A stretch of DNA of 64,000 nucleotides from positions 1 through 64,000 of the forward strand of contig NZ_JAEUAK010000014.1 in NCBI RefSeq assembly GCF_019511345.1, given 5' to 3'. Each line of letters begins with the position of its first letter. The first letter of the stretch is position 1. The translations under genes were made by a program, and so were the position numbers. Below, piece after piece: positions 16,602 through 23,634 of this stretch. Under the pieces are notes generated by a model. That model worked only from the letters and a program-made list of their open reading frames with translations, had not been told where the DNA came from and made no database searches. Origin of the DNA: Rhizobium mesosinicum. GTDB taxonomy: Bacteria; Pseudomonadota; Alphaproteobacteria; Rhizobiales; Rhizobiaceae.

Positions 16602-17900
16602 ATGCGTAAATTGCTTCGATCTGCCGCGTTGAGCGCTGCGCTATGTGCAACAACAATGGTCAGCCCTGCAGCCGCGTCTGAGAAAGTCTTTGGTCCGTTT
16701 GTCGTGGATGACGCCAAGCCAGATGTCATAGTGATGAACGGCGATATTGACGTCGGCTCAGCGCTCAACTTCCGGCGGGCTCTTCACGCAGCCCCAGGCG
16801 CTAAACTTGTTACCTTGAACAGCTCAGGCGGCGCCGTGCAGATGGGTCTGCTGATGGCTGACGACATTCATGAGCGCAAGCTCGCGACCTACATCCCGAA
16901 AGACAGCGCATGCCTATCCGCATGTGCTTATATGTTTCTTGCCGGCATCGAGCGGAAAGTTGACGGCAAGCTGGGCGTGCATCAGATTTCCTCTGATACC
17001 TCGGATCTTGTGGGAGCGCAGCTTACGATTTCCGACATCATTGATGTGCTGAACCGCTTCGACACTCCTGTTGACGTCTTGAGCGTCATGTTCAAGACGC
17101 CGCCGAATGACATGCACCTTTTCACGCCAGAAGAGATTGAGCTTTATAAGCTCAATCGAACTGACGATGGGTCAAACCCCTCGGCTGCCGCTGGCACGCC
17201 AGCAGCGCTCGATACATCCTTGCCCGCCCCAAACGCGACGAGCACAACGGAGTCAACTCCGCAGCCAGTGACGCCGGAGCAGCCGCACTCGATAGAGACA
17301 ACGGTAAGCACGCCGCAGACACAAGCGAAACTCTCACCGATCGAAGAGTTCACAAAGCGCCCAAACCGGATCGCCATCTATACCGGCTTAGATCTCTTCG
17401 GCGACGACATTTCTTCTATCCGAGCAAGCGACGCTGCCGAATGTGCTCAGAGTTGCCTGGTGATGAACGGTCAATGCAAGGCGTTCACCTTCAACGCCAA
17501 CCCAAAGATCACAAAAGGGCCGAACTGCTTCCTCAAATCCAGTGCGGGGCGAGCAGATGGAAACAGTGTCGCCTTCTCAGGCCGGTTCCTCAGCGGTGCC
17601 GACGCCGACCCACCGACATTTGCTCTTGGAACGATCGACCCGCAGAGCGCACTCTTTCACGACGTTGACTTTCGAGGCGGCGATCTCTCCCCTCGCCCTC
17701 ATAGCCCCGCCAAGACACCGCTCGACTGTCGCCTCGCCTGCGTTGACGATAATCGCTGCATGGCATTCTCCTATAATTATGCGAAGAAGCAGTGCTGGCT
17801 GAAAGGGTCGATTGGCACACCAATGCCAGGCAAGGGTATTGTCAGCGGTTTTAAGAAGTTTCAGAACTTCTCGCCCGCGAAGATCATCAGCTTGAACTAA
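16602..17900 (+). CDS. Exported ClpP-fold protein with two PAN/Apple-like domains
   Basis: A 432-aa protein from ATG 16602 (GGGAG seven bases upstream; a TTG at 16596 is possible). It has a signal peptide ending near AAAS. Residues about 30-170 resemble the COG3904-type periplasmic ClpP-like domain (NSSGGAVQMG; SACLSACAYMFLAG; LGVHQ). A Ser/Thr/Pro-rich linker follows, then two Cys-rich modules (about 255-330 and 340-420; AECAQSCLVMNGQCKAFTF and DCRLACVDDNRCMAFSY) typical of PAN/Apple folds that bind proteins or sugars. The likely place is the periplasm. It lies nine bases ahead of the GIY-YIG gene, probably in one transcript. Confidence 0.75.
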   Translation: MRKLLRSAALSAALCATTMVSPAAASEKVFGPFVVDDAKPDVIVMNGDIDVGSALNFRRALHAAPGAKLVTLNSSGGAVQMGLLMADDIHERKLATYIPKDSACLSACAYMFLAGIERKVDGKLGVHQISSDTSDLVGAQLTISDIIDVLNRFDTPVDVLSVMFKTPPNDMHLFTPEEIELYKLNRTDDGSNPSAAAGTPAALDTSLPAPNATSTTESTPQPVTPEQPHSIETTVSTPQTQAKLSPIEEFTKRPNRIAIYTGLDLFGDDISSIRASDAAECAQSCLVMNGQCKAFTFNANPKITKGPNCFLKSSAGRADGNSVAFSGRFLSGADADPPTFALGTIDPQSALFHDVDFRGGDLSPRPHSPAKTPLDCRLACVDDNRCMAFSYNYAKKQCWLKGSIGTPMPGKGIVSGFKKFQNFSPAKIISLN

Positions 17901-17909
17901 GGGGCGGCC

Positions 17910-18674
17910 GTGCGATTTTCTGAAGAAGTATGTGAGCGGCTTGGTAATTACGTCTATCGCCTTATCGATCCGCGGAACGGCGAGACGTTTTACGTCGGTA
18001 AAGGTCGAAACAATCGCGTATTCGATCATGCCGCCGGCGTCGCAGACCTAGCAGATGAGGATAGCCAGACACTTGGATCAAAGCTCGATCGCATTCGGGC
18101 GATAAAGAACGCTGGACTTGAAGTGCTACATATCATCCATCGTCATGAGATACCTGACGCAGCGATCTTTGAAGTCGAGGCTGCATTGATCGATGCCTAT
18201 CCCGGCCTCACTAACACTCAGGGTGGCCACGCCAGCAGCGACCGCGGTCCCATGAACCATGTCGAGATCGTGGACAAATACAGCCTTCCGGCATTTCCTT
18301 CGAACCCACAGCATCGGCTTGTGCTGATCAACATCAACAAGCTTGATAATAGGTTCGATCGCCGGGCAATCTACAATTTCGTCCGCTATTGCTGGAGGAT
18401 TTCAAGGGCACGTGCTGAGAATGCTCAGTATGTCCTCGCTGTTGTCCGCGGTGTGGTTGTAGGAGCGTTTGAGGCCGAGAAGTGGATGGCCGCAACTACC
18501 GACAACTTCCCTGACATCCTTTATGCTGACGGATCTGAGGCAAATAGGTTCGGCTTCGTCGGGAGGGAGGCACCGAAAGAGATATGGGATCTCTATGTTG
18601 GCGCGAGAGGCAAGCGGATAACCGCCCCCGAGCTCAAGCACGTTCAGAATCCCGTCCGGTTTTGGAATTGCTGA
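17910..18674 (+). CDS. GIY-YIG nuclease domain protein (LEM-3-like)
   Basis: A 254-aa protein from GTG 17910, with GGGGCGG upstream and only nine bases after the previous stop. The N-terminal domain reads YVYRLIDP ... TFYVGKGR ... RVFDHA, the GIY-YIG core with its catalytic Arg, then E in IFEVEAALI as the metal-binding Glu. The C-terminal ~130 residues (from about HRLVLININ) form a separate alpha/beta module seen in related hypothetical proteins. It could cut DNA as an anti-phage or mobility nuclease. The pairing with an exported protein is puzzling, since this gene has no signal peptide. Confidence 0.8.
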   Translation: MRFSEEVCERLGNYVYRLIDPRNGETFYVGKGRNNRVFDHAAGVADLADEDSQTLGSKLDRIRAIKNAGLEVLHIIHRHEIPDAAIFEVEAALIDAYPGLTNTQGGHASSDRGPMNHVEIVDKYSLPAFPSNPQHRLVLININKLDNRFDRRAIYNFVRYCWRISRARAENAQYVLAVVRGVVVGAFEAEKWMAATTDNFPDILYADGSEANRFGFVGREAPKEIWDLYVGARGKRITAPELKHVQNPVRFWNC

Positions 18675-18791
18675 AAGACATGCGCGATCACCATGCTTTG
18701 AGCCAGAACCATATCATCCAGTCAACGGCAACCGGCGCGCTCTTAGCTTTCTGATCGTCGCCACGTGTTTTCCAAAAGATGTTATCAATCG

Positions 18792-18824
18792 CGCGTAGGA
18801 TGCCCCTGGAGGGGTGCCAAGGAT
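18792..18824. repeat. Direct repeat flanking the PAN/GIY-YIG cassette, right copy
   Basis: It matches 16451-16483 in the same orientation with three differences (positions 21, 27 and 33 of the repeat). It lies 117 bp after the GIY-YIG stop codon. Confidence 0.65.
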
Positions 18825-19000
18825 TGGCCGGCGCAGTATTTTTGGCTGCGGTCGTTCATGCGAGATAATTGCCGGCTTTGACGCACGAACTAAAGTTGCG
18901 TCGCGTCGTTCACGGATCTAGCGCCATTACGTTTCGGAACCATCTAGCTTTACGTTTGTTTCATTTGTTGCGTTTATTTCGATTAGTGAGTGACACAAGT

Positions 19001-19046
19001 GCGAGGTGGTGGTATCAATGATTTGCGCGAAATCCACCACCTTCGC
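19001..19046. promoter_or_regulatory. Inverted repeat, likely operator of the toxin-antitoxin pair
   Basis: GCGAGGTGGTGG (19001-19012) and CCACCACCTTCGC (19034-19046) pair with one bulged base around a 21-base centre, 20 bp before the antitoxin start. Such a site fits negative self-regulation by the HTH antitoxin. Confidence 0.55.
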
Positions 19047-19066
19047 GAACACCACAGGAGATTGAG

Positions 19067-19531
19067 ATGCTTGCACTCATGGACCAGACGCGTGAGCCGT
19101 TTGTTGCTGATGAGGCTGAAGCGGTGATTGCACGAAAAGCTGCCGACAAATTAAAAGCTGTAGCAGAAGCAAATGAAGGCGTAAAAATCACAGTAGATGG
19201 CAAAGAAGACAAGAAGATAATTGTCCCTCTGCCAGCCCGTGCTGTAGCACTCATATATGAAGTTCTGGAGGCAATGGCGAATAGAACGCCAATGTCTCTT
19301 ATTCCACACGATGCAGAGCTTACCACTCAACAGGCTGCAGACTACTTAAACGTGTCTCGCCCTCACTTGATACGTCAACTTGAAGCTAACAAACTTCAGT
19401 ATCGCAAAGTTGGGAGCCATCGAAGGGTGAGATTTGCAGATCTGATAGACTACGAAAAAGAGTGCAGGCGCGAGCAGAAGCAGGCGCTTGTAGATCTAAA
19501 TGACGAAGCGAAACGGCTTGGGCTTGAATGA
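19067..19531 (+). CDS. HTH antitoxin (excisionase/MerR-like DNA-binding domain)
   Basis: A 154-aa protein from ATG 19067 with CAGGAG upstream. Residues about 85-135 form a helix-turn-helix of the excisionase/MerR-like sort (TTQQAADYLNVSRPHLIRQL, then HRRVRFADL). The N-terminal half is acidic and helical. It overlaps the downstream PIN gene by four bases (ATGA), the standard antitoxin-toxin arrangement with translational coupling. The upstream inverted repeat is a probable self-repression site. The nearness to the right attachment repeat suggests a role in island maintenance. Confidence 0.85.
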   Translation: MLALMDQTREPFVADEAEAVIARKAADKLKAVAEANEGVKITVDGKEDKKIIVPLPARAVALIYEVLEAMANRTPMSLIPHDAELTTQQAADYLNVSRPHLIRQLEANKLQYRKVGSHRRVRFADLIDYEKECRREQKQALVDLNDEAKRLGLE

Positions 19532-20124
19532 TTTCGACTTTCACCGCGTTCATTGACGCGAACGTGTTTTACGGCGCGAGGCTGCGAAGCCTCGTGCTTT
19601 TTGTTGCGCAGTCAAAAATTTTCAGAGCCCGCTGGTCTAATGAAGTGCACGACGAATGGGTTCGCAACCTCATCAAGAACCGGCCAGATTTGAAGGAGAG
19701 TGATCTCGATCGCACCAGGCAACTGATGAATGCAGCTGTGCCGGACTGCCTTGTTGAGGGCTACGAGCCATTAATCGCGGGGCTAAAGCTTCCTGATGAA
19801 AATGATCGTCACGTTCTCGCGGCGGCTATACTGACACGAGCAAACGTGATCGTCACCTTCAATGAAAAAGACTTCCCGGAGGAGGTGGTCTCGAAGTTCA
19901 GGCTACATACGAAACACCCTGATGACTTTCTGGTTGAAGCATACAGCCTCTCGCCTGCTGACTTCGCCGAAGCTGTCCGAAATGATTTCACCCATTACGG
20001 GAGTCCGCCCCTGGTCTACGAGGAGTATTTGGAAAGCCTCGCGAGGGCCGGAGTGCCCCAAATCGCCAAAATTCTTGAGCCGTTTAAAGTTCTTATGCCT
20101 TCCGATGGCAACGGAGGAGCCTAG
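19528..20124 (+). CDS. PIN-domain toxin (VapC-like ribonuclease)
   Basis: A 198-aa protein. The PIN acidic residues are visible in order: D in FIDANVFYG at the start, E in SNEVHDEW, D in LPDENDRHVLAAA and D in FNEKDF. The family cleaves RNA with a metal cluster held by these residues. The C-terminal ~60 residues extend past the PIN core, longer than the usual ~130-aa VapC. It is coupled to the HTH antitoxin through a 4-base overlap. It ends 142 bp before the right tRNA repeat, the position expected for an addiction module that protects the island from loss. Confidence 0.85.
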   Translation: MISTFTAFIDANVFYGARLRSLVLFVAQSKIFRARWSNEVHDEWVRNLIKNRPDLKESDLDRTRQLMNAAVPDCLVEGYEPLIAGLKLPDENDRHVLAAAILTRANVIVTFNEKDFPEEVVSKFRLHTKHPDDFLVEAYSLSPADFAEAVRNDFTHYGSPPLVYEEYLESLARAGVPQIAKILEPFKVLMPSDGNGGA

Positions 20125-20265
20125 CCTTTAAGACACTCCGCAGTGAGATCCACCTGGCGACAGAGACAGTCGTGCCGAGAGTGTGGCCCTCTCCATGCCC
20201 GACAATGAGATCTACGACGGAGTCAAACAAGCAGATCGCGGAAAGCCTTATGGCCAAGCGTTCTA

Positions 20266-20417
20266 ATGGCGGAGAGGGTGGGATTTGAACCCACGATACC
20301 CTTGCAGGTATGCCGCATTTCGAGTGCGGTGCATTCGACCACTCTGCCACCTCTCCGCGGTCTTGGTCGGCGCTTGTTCGGCGCGGGCGTTCTCATAACG
20401 AGCAAATGACAGGCTGG
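20266..20417. repeat. Right attachment-type direct repeat (152 bp)
   Basis: It matches 136-287 with one mismatch. Beyond 20417 the sequence is ordinary chromosome that leads to rplU, so this is probably the native tRNA locus with the island joined at the tRNA 3' side. Confidence 0.85.
20267..20356 (-). tRNA. tRNA-Ser(CGA), right (probably native) copy
   Basis: The sequence is identical to 137-226: acceptor GGAGAGG/CCTCTCC, anticodon loop CTCGAAA (anticodon CGA), long variable arm, encoded CCA at 20269-20267. The 3' end faces the island, as expected for an integrase that targets tRNA 3' ends. Confidence 0.96.
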
Positions 20418-20420
20418 CAA
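20392..20420 (-). promoter_or_regulatory. Promoter of the right tRNA-Ser copy
   Basis: On the minus strand, TTGCCA (20420-20415) and TATGAG (20397-20392) are 17 bases apart, 35 bases before the mature 5' end. In the left copy the -10 is the same but the -35 reads TTCCCA. Confidence 0.55.
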
Positions 20421-20452
20421 GCCGAAATCTCAAGCTTTTCCATCCTTTTGCC

Positions 20453-20481
20453 TTGACACCTTTTTGTCACTCGCGTATCCC
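20453..20481 (+). promoter_or_regulatory. Probable rplU-rpmA promoter
   Basis: TTGACA (20453-20458), a 17-base spacer, then TATCCC (20476-20481). A leader of about 175 bases follows before rplU, long enough for control of the ribosomal-protein transcript. Confidence 0.55.
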
Positions 20482-20660
20482 GCTTTCGCAATAGGAGTGG
20501 AGTAATCCGCGCCTTGCCCGCCTCGCGCTCGCGTGGGGTTTCACCGGCAGACCAGAGTTCCGGGCTAGTTCCCTGAAATCCCTGCTTAACTTCGACTGAT
20601 AAAAAGACAGCCACCTGCGCTTTGCGGGGAGAGCTGGATCGAACATGAAAGGATAAAATA

Positions 20661-20978
20661 ATGTTCGCAGTCATCAAGACCGGCGGTAAGCAGTACCGTG
20701 TGGCAGCCAATGACGTGCTGACCATCGAGAAGCTTGAAGCCTCCGCTGGCGACTCCATTGAATTCACCGAAGTCCTCGTGATCGGCGAAGGCGCCGACGC
20801 AGCGATCGGTGCGCCCTTCGTAGCCGGCGCCTCCGTCAAGGCGGAAGTCGTCGACCAGACCCGCGGCAAGAAGGTCATCGCCTTCAAGAAGCGTCGTCGT
20901 CAGAATTCGAAGCGTTCGCGCGGCCATCGCCAGCATCACACGGTTGTCCGTATCACGGACATCGTGGCCGCCAAGTAA
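20661..20978 (+). CDS. rplU: 50S ribosomal protein L21
   Basis: A 105-aa protein starting MFAVIKTGGKQYRV, the L21 signature. The basic stretch KKRRRQNSKRSRGHRQHHT binds 23S rRNA. The length is normal for the family. GGATAAAATA precedes the ATG. It is followed 34 bp later by rpmA, the conserved bacterial pair, and further on by obgE, the usual neighbour. The start is fixed by homology. Confidence 0.98.
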   Translation: MFAVIKTGGKQYRVAANDVLTIEKLEASAGDSIEFTEVLVIGEGADAAIGAPFVAGASVKAEVVDQTRGKKVIAFKKRRRQNSKRSRGHRQHHTVVRITDIVAAK

Positions 20979-21012
20979 GATCAACGGGTTTCAGGTTTAA
21001 AGGAGAACTCCA

Positions 21013-21282
21013 ATGGCACATAAAAAAGCTGGCGGTTCCTCGCGTAACGGTCGCGATTCCGAATCCAAGCGCCTCGGCGTGAAGAAGTTCGGCGGCGAGA
21101 ACGTCGTAGCTGGCAACATCATCGTTCGCCAGCGCGGAACCCAGTGGCATCCCGGCGCCAATGTCGGCCTCGGCAAGGATCACACCATTTTTGCGCTTAC
21201 GGCTGGCAATGTGGACTACCGAACGAAGGCCAATGGTCGCGTCTACGTGTCTGTAATGCCGAAAGCGGAAGCAGCGGAATAA
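21013..21282 (+). CDS. rpmA: 50S ribosomal protein L27
   Basis: An 89-aa protein starting MAHKKAGGSSRNGRDSESKR, the invariant L27 N-terminus that reaches into the peptidyl-transferase centre. AAGGAGAA lies upstream. There is no N-terminal extension needing cleavage, unlike in Firmicutes. It is co-transcribed with rplU, and an intrinsic terminator follows at 21354. Confidence 0.98.
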   Translation: MAHKKAGGSSRNGRDSESKRLGVKKFGGENVVAGNIIVRQRGTQWHPGANVGLGKDHTIFALTAGNVDYRTKANGRVYVSVMPKAEAAE

Positions 21283-21353
21283 GCCGGTAGCGCTCAAAAA
21301 CAGCCGGCGTCTCATCGACCCGGCTGACCGTACCAGGTTCAGTCCAGAAAACA

Positions 21354-21385
21354 GGGGAGATGGGGCGCCATCTCCCCTTTTTCTT
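21354..21385 (+). terminator. Intrinsic terminator after rpmA
   Basis: A 10-bp stem GGGGAGATGG/CCATCTCCCC with loop GGCG, followed by TTTTTCTTT. Confidence 0.85.
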
Positions 21386-21407
21386 TGTCCAAACAGGAGG
21401 ACTGAAC

Positions 21408-22064
21408 ATGCAAGGCGAATTGATAAGGGTCGACCAATCACGGTCAACCCGGGAAGACCAGCGGTCTTCCACGGAACGGCTGAGGCCGGAGCGGTTAAGG
21501 ACCGATTGCCCTGTCTTACTATCGGAACGGCTCGTCATGCGCGCGCCCCACGAGGAAGACATTGACGCCCTTGCCCATCTCGCCAACAACGCCAAAGTCG
21601 CCACCATGGTATCGCGTATGCCGCACCCCTATACCGCCAATGATGCCGCCGACTTTGTTTGGCGTACGCGAAATGGCGAGATTGGCAAGTGCGTCTATGC
21701 CATCACCAAGGCCGAAAACGGCGCCTTCATGGGCTGCTGCGGAGTAGAGCCGCATACCGACGAAAAGACCGTCGAGATCGGCTATTGGCTGGGTGAACCC
21801 TATTGGAACCAGGGTTATATGACCGAGGCCTGCCATGCACTCGTCGACATGGTGTTCAGGACGCGGCAGCAGGTCGAGCAGATCGACGCGCGTTGCCGGG
21901 TCATGAACGTCGCCTCGCGCCGCGTCATCCAGAAATGCGGCTTCCAGTTCCAGGGATCCGGTCTTGCCGCATCGCTGGCGCTCGGCAGCAACGTGCCGGT
22001 CGAATGGTACCGGCTCGACCGCAAGACCTGGATATCGCTGAGAAGCTGGGGGGTAATCTCATGA
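21408..22064 (+). CDS. GNAT family N-acetyltransferase (RimJ-like), first of a pair
   Basis: A 218-aa protein from ATG 21408, chosen for the strong AGGAGG upstream; a longer frame from 21360 runs through the terminator hairpin. After an N-terminal extension, the domain starts at ERLVMRAPHEEDIDALAHLA, typical of RimJ/RimL-like enzymes. GYWLGEPYWNQGYMTEA is the acetyl-CoA binding region and SRRVIQKCGFQFQG the C-terminal motif. The substrate is unknown. The stop overlaps the start of a second GNAT gene (ATGA), so the two are translated together. Confidence 0.9.
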   Translation: MQGELIRVDQSRSTREDQRSSTERLRPERLRTDCPVLLSERLVMRAPHEEDIDALAHLANNAKVATMVSRMPHPYTANDAADFVWRTRNGEIGKCVYAITKAENGAFMGCCGVEPHTDEKTVEIGYWLGEPYWNQGYMTEACHALVDMVFRTRQQVEQIDARCRVMNVASRRVIQKCGFQFQGSGLAASLALGSNVPVEWYRLDRKTWISLRSWGVIS

Positions 22065-22648
22065 GTCCGGTTACCCTTCAGCGGCCCAAGAGCAAGCCCA
22101 TGATGCCCGGCCCTGCGCCGGTCATCACGACGGCAAGGCTGACGCTTCGCCCGCACAGGCTGAGTGACGCTCCGGCGATTGCGGAATCACTTTCCGATTT
22201 CGCGGTCACCCGCATGCTGGCCCGCGTTCCTGCCCCCTACGACCGGCAGGATGCGCTGGATTGGCTGATCCCGGTCACGTCGGGCGTCATGCCTGACTGG
22301 AGCCTGGCGATCACCGGCAGCGATGATGTTCATATCGGCAATGTGTCGATCGAACTCCGTCACGGCCGTTGGCACCTCGGTTACTGGCTGAACCGCTACT
22401 ACTGGCAGCGCGGCTACATGAGCGAGGCGGCGGAAGCAGCGCTGGAGCGTTTCTCGCAGCGCATGCCTGACATTCCCGTTCATTCGGGCGTCTTTGCCGA
22501 CAATCCTGCATCGCTCCGGCTGCAGGAAAAGCTCGGTTTCCGGATGACCGGCTGCAGCGAAATCTACTCTTTCGCCCGCAATACGATGGTCGCCCATATC
22601 GAAACCGTGCTGCAGCCCGGCGCGCTGCAGCAGCAGAAGGTGGCCTGA
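22061..22648 (+). CDS. GNAT family N-acetyltransferase, second of a pair
   Basis: A 195-aa protein from ATG 22061, overlapping the previous stop. The domain begins TARLTLRPHRLSDA and includes LGYWLNRYYWQRGYMSEAA (acetyl-CoA loop) and NPASLRLQEKLGFRMTG. It is a diverged paralogue of the gene before it and probably arose by tandem duplication. Both are RimJ/RimL-like; targets may be protein N-termini or small amines, which the sequence cannot tell. An unusually long open frame extends upstream inside gene one but is only a shadow. Confidence 0.9.
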   Translation: MSPVTLQRPKSKPMMPGPAPVITTARLTLRPHRLSDAPAIAESLSDFAVTRMLARVPAPYDRQDALDWLIPVTSGVMPDWSLAITGSDDVHIGNVSIELRHGRWHLGYWLNRYYWQRGYMSEAAEAALERFSQRMPDIPVHSGVFADNPASLRLQEKLGFRMTGCSEIYSFARNTMVAHIETVLQPGALQQQKVA

Positions 22649-22684
22649 TACAAGAAAGGACGCCGCCTAAACCGCGGAGTCCTT

Positions 22685-23551
22685 TCAATCGCCGATCTCG
22701 ACCCGCAGGGGAAAATGGTCGGAACCCAGAGAATTCGTATCAATGACAGCTGATTTCAACCGGTCCTTGAGGCCGCAACTGACGAAACAGTAATCGATAT
22801 GCATGCGTCTGCCGTGATCTTCCGGATCCATCCAGCTGTAGCTGCCGGGCCTGTAGGCGCCAAGCGCCGCAAAAGCGTCGATCGGCGTGCCGATCCGCGC
22901 CGTACGGCCGTAAAACCCGTCAAAAGCGCCAGCAAAAGTGCGATATTCCGGCGATTCCGGCTCCATATTGAAATCGCCCATGATCACGTAATCCTCCGGC
23001 AGCGGCGGCTCAGGAAGCCCGAGTTCGCTGGCTCCGGTCAGCGACGCGCCTTCCTGAATGAACGCATTGATGCGGTCGCTGAGATAGTGGAGCTGCGCAA
23101 TGCGCTCGTCGATCGAAACGTGGTCGAGATGAACGGAATAGACGCGGAGAGCACCCTCAGGTGTGGCAATGACGGCTTCCGTCGCGCCGCGCTGCAAATT
23201 GAGTTTGTCGACCGTACGGCTGCGCGGCAGAAGCAACGTTCTCACCGACAAGATAGGCCAGCGCGACAGGACCATATTGCCGAACTGGAAACGCGTGCCG
23301 CGCGGCAGGGGATTTTGACCCTCCGGCGCCTCGACATGGATGTCGCAGGCCGGCCCATAAACCCAGAAATGGTCGGGAAACAAGGCCGCGATGATGGCGG
23401 GCATGTCGGCATAATCGTTGCGGGCGAAACCTCTCGTCACCTCCTGCAGGGCGATGACATCAGCGCCTTCAAGACTTTCGGCGATGCGTTCCGGATCGTA
23501 TCTGCCATCGAGACCGAAGCCGTACTGTATGTTATAGCTCGCAAAAATCAC
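22685..23551 (-). CDS. Endonuclease/exonuclease/phosphatase family protein
   Basis: A 288-aa protein if it starts at GTG 23551 (before IFASYNIQYG), with GAGGT upstream; the frame stays open further up to 23656, but that part overlaps the obgE promoter region. The EEP motifs are present: N in SYNIQYG, E in ALQEV, H in YSVHLDHV, DFN in MGDFNMEPES and GSDHFPL at the end. The fold includes Mg-dependent nucleases and phosphatases such as DNase I and exonuclease III; this member is closest to generic metal-dependent hydrolases. It is convergent with the GNAT pair and divergent from obgE. Confidence 0.88.
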   Translation of the reverse strand: MIFASYNIQYGFGLDGRYDPERIAESLEGADVIALQEVTRGFARNDYADMPAIIAALFPDHFWVYGPACDIHVEAPEGQNPLPRGTRFQFGNMVLSRWPILSVRTLLLPRSRTVDKLNLQRGATEAVIATPEGALRVYSVHLDHVSIDERIAQLHYLSDRINAFIQEGASLTGASELGLPEPPLPEDYVIMGDFNMEPESPEYRTFAGAFDGFYGRTARIGTPIDAFAALGAYRPGSYSWMDPEDHGRRMHIDYCFVSCGLKDRLKSAVIDTNSLGSDHFPLRVEIGD

Positions 23552-23634
23552 GATATTCTTTGACCTCCGCCTGAACCGCCTATATCGAGTGGGCCAAGAG
23601 GGGTCGCCCAAACGCACCGAGTACTGGAAGTAAA

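Larger units (their letters stand above)
18675..19066. other. Intergenic region with the right cassette repeat and toxin-antitoxin control region
   Basis: No gene is seen in these 392 bp. The stretch contains the right copy of the 33-bp repeat (18792-18824) and, close to the next gene, an inverted repeat (19001-19046). The 110 bp before the inverted repeat are AT-richer than their surroundings and probably hold the promoter. Confidence 0.6.
136..20417. mobile_element. Genomic island (~20 kb) between duplicated tRNA-Ser sites
   Basis: The segment is bounded by direct repeats 136-287 and 20266-20417 (152 bp, one mismatch), each holding a full tRNA-Ser(CGA) gene on the minus strand. Inside are a tyrosine integrase, a serine resolvase, a restriction-like defence block, a toxin-antitoxin pair and many non-coding repeats. 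To the right the ordinary rhizobial rplU-rpmA-obgE order begins at once. A tRNA target plus an integrase and flanking direct repeats is the usual signature of an integrative element. No conjugation genes are seen, so it is probably a non-conjugative or mobilised island. The integrase lies internally, 4 kb from the right end, which suggests that more than one insertion built the island. Confidence 0.85.
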
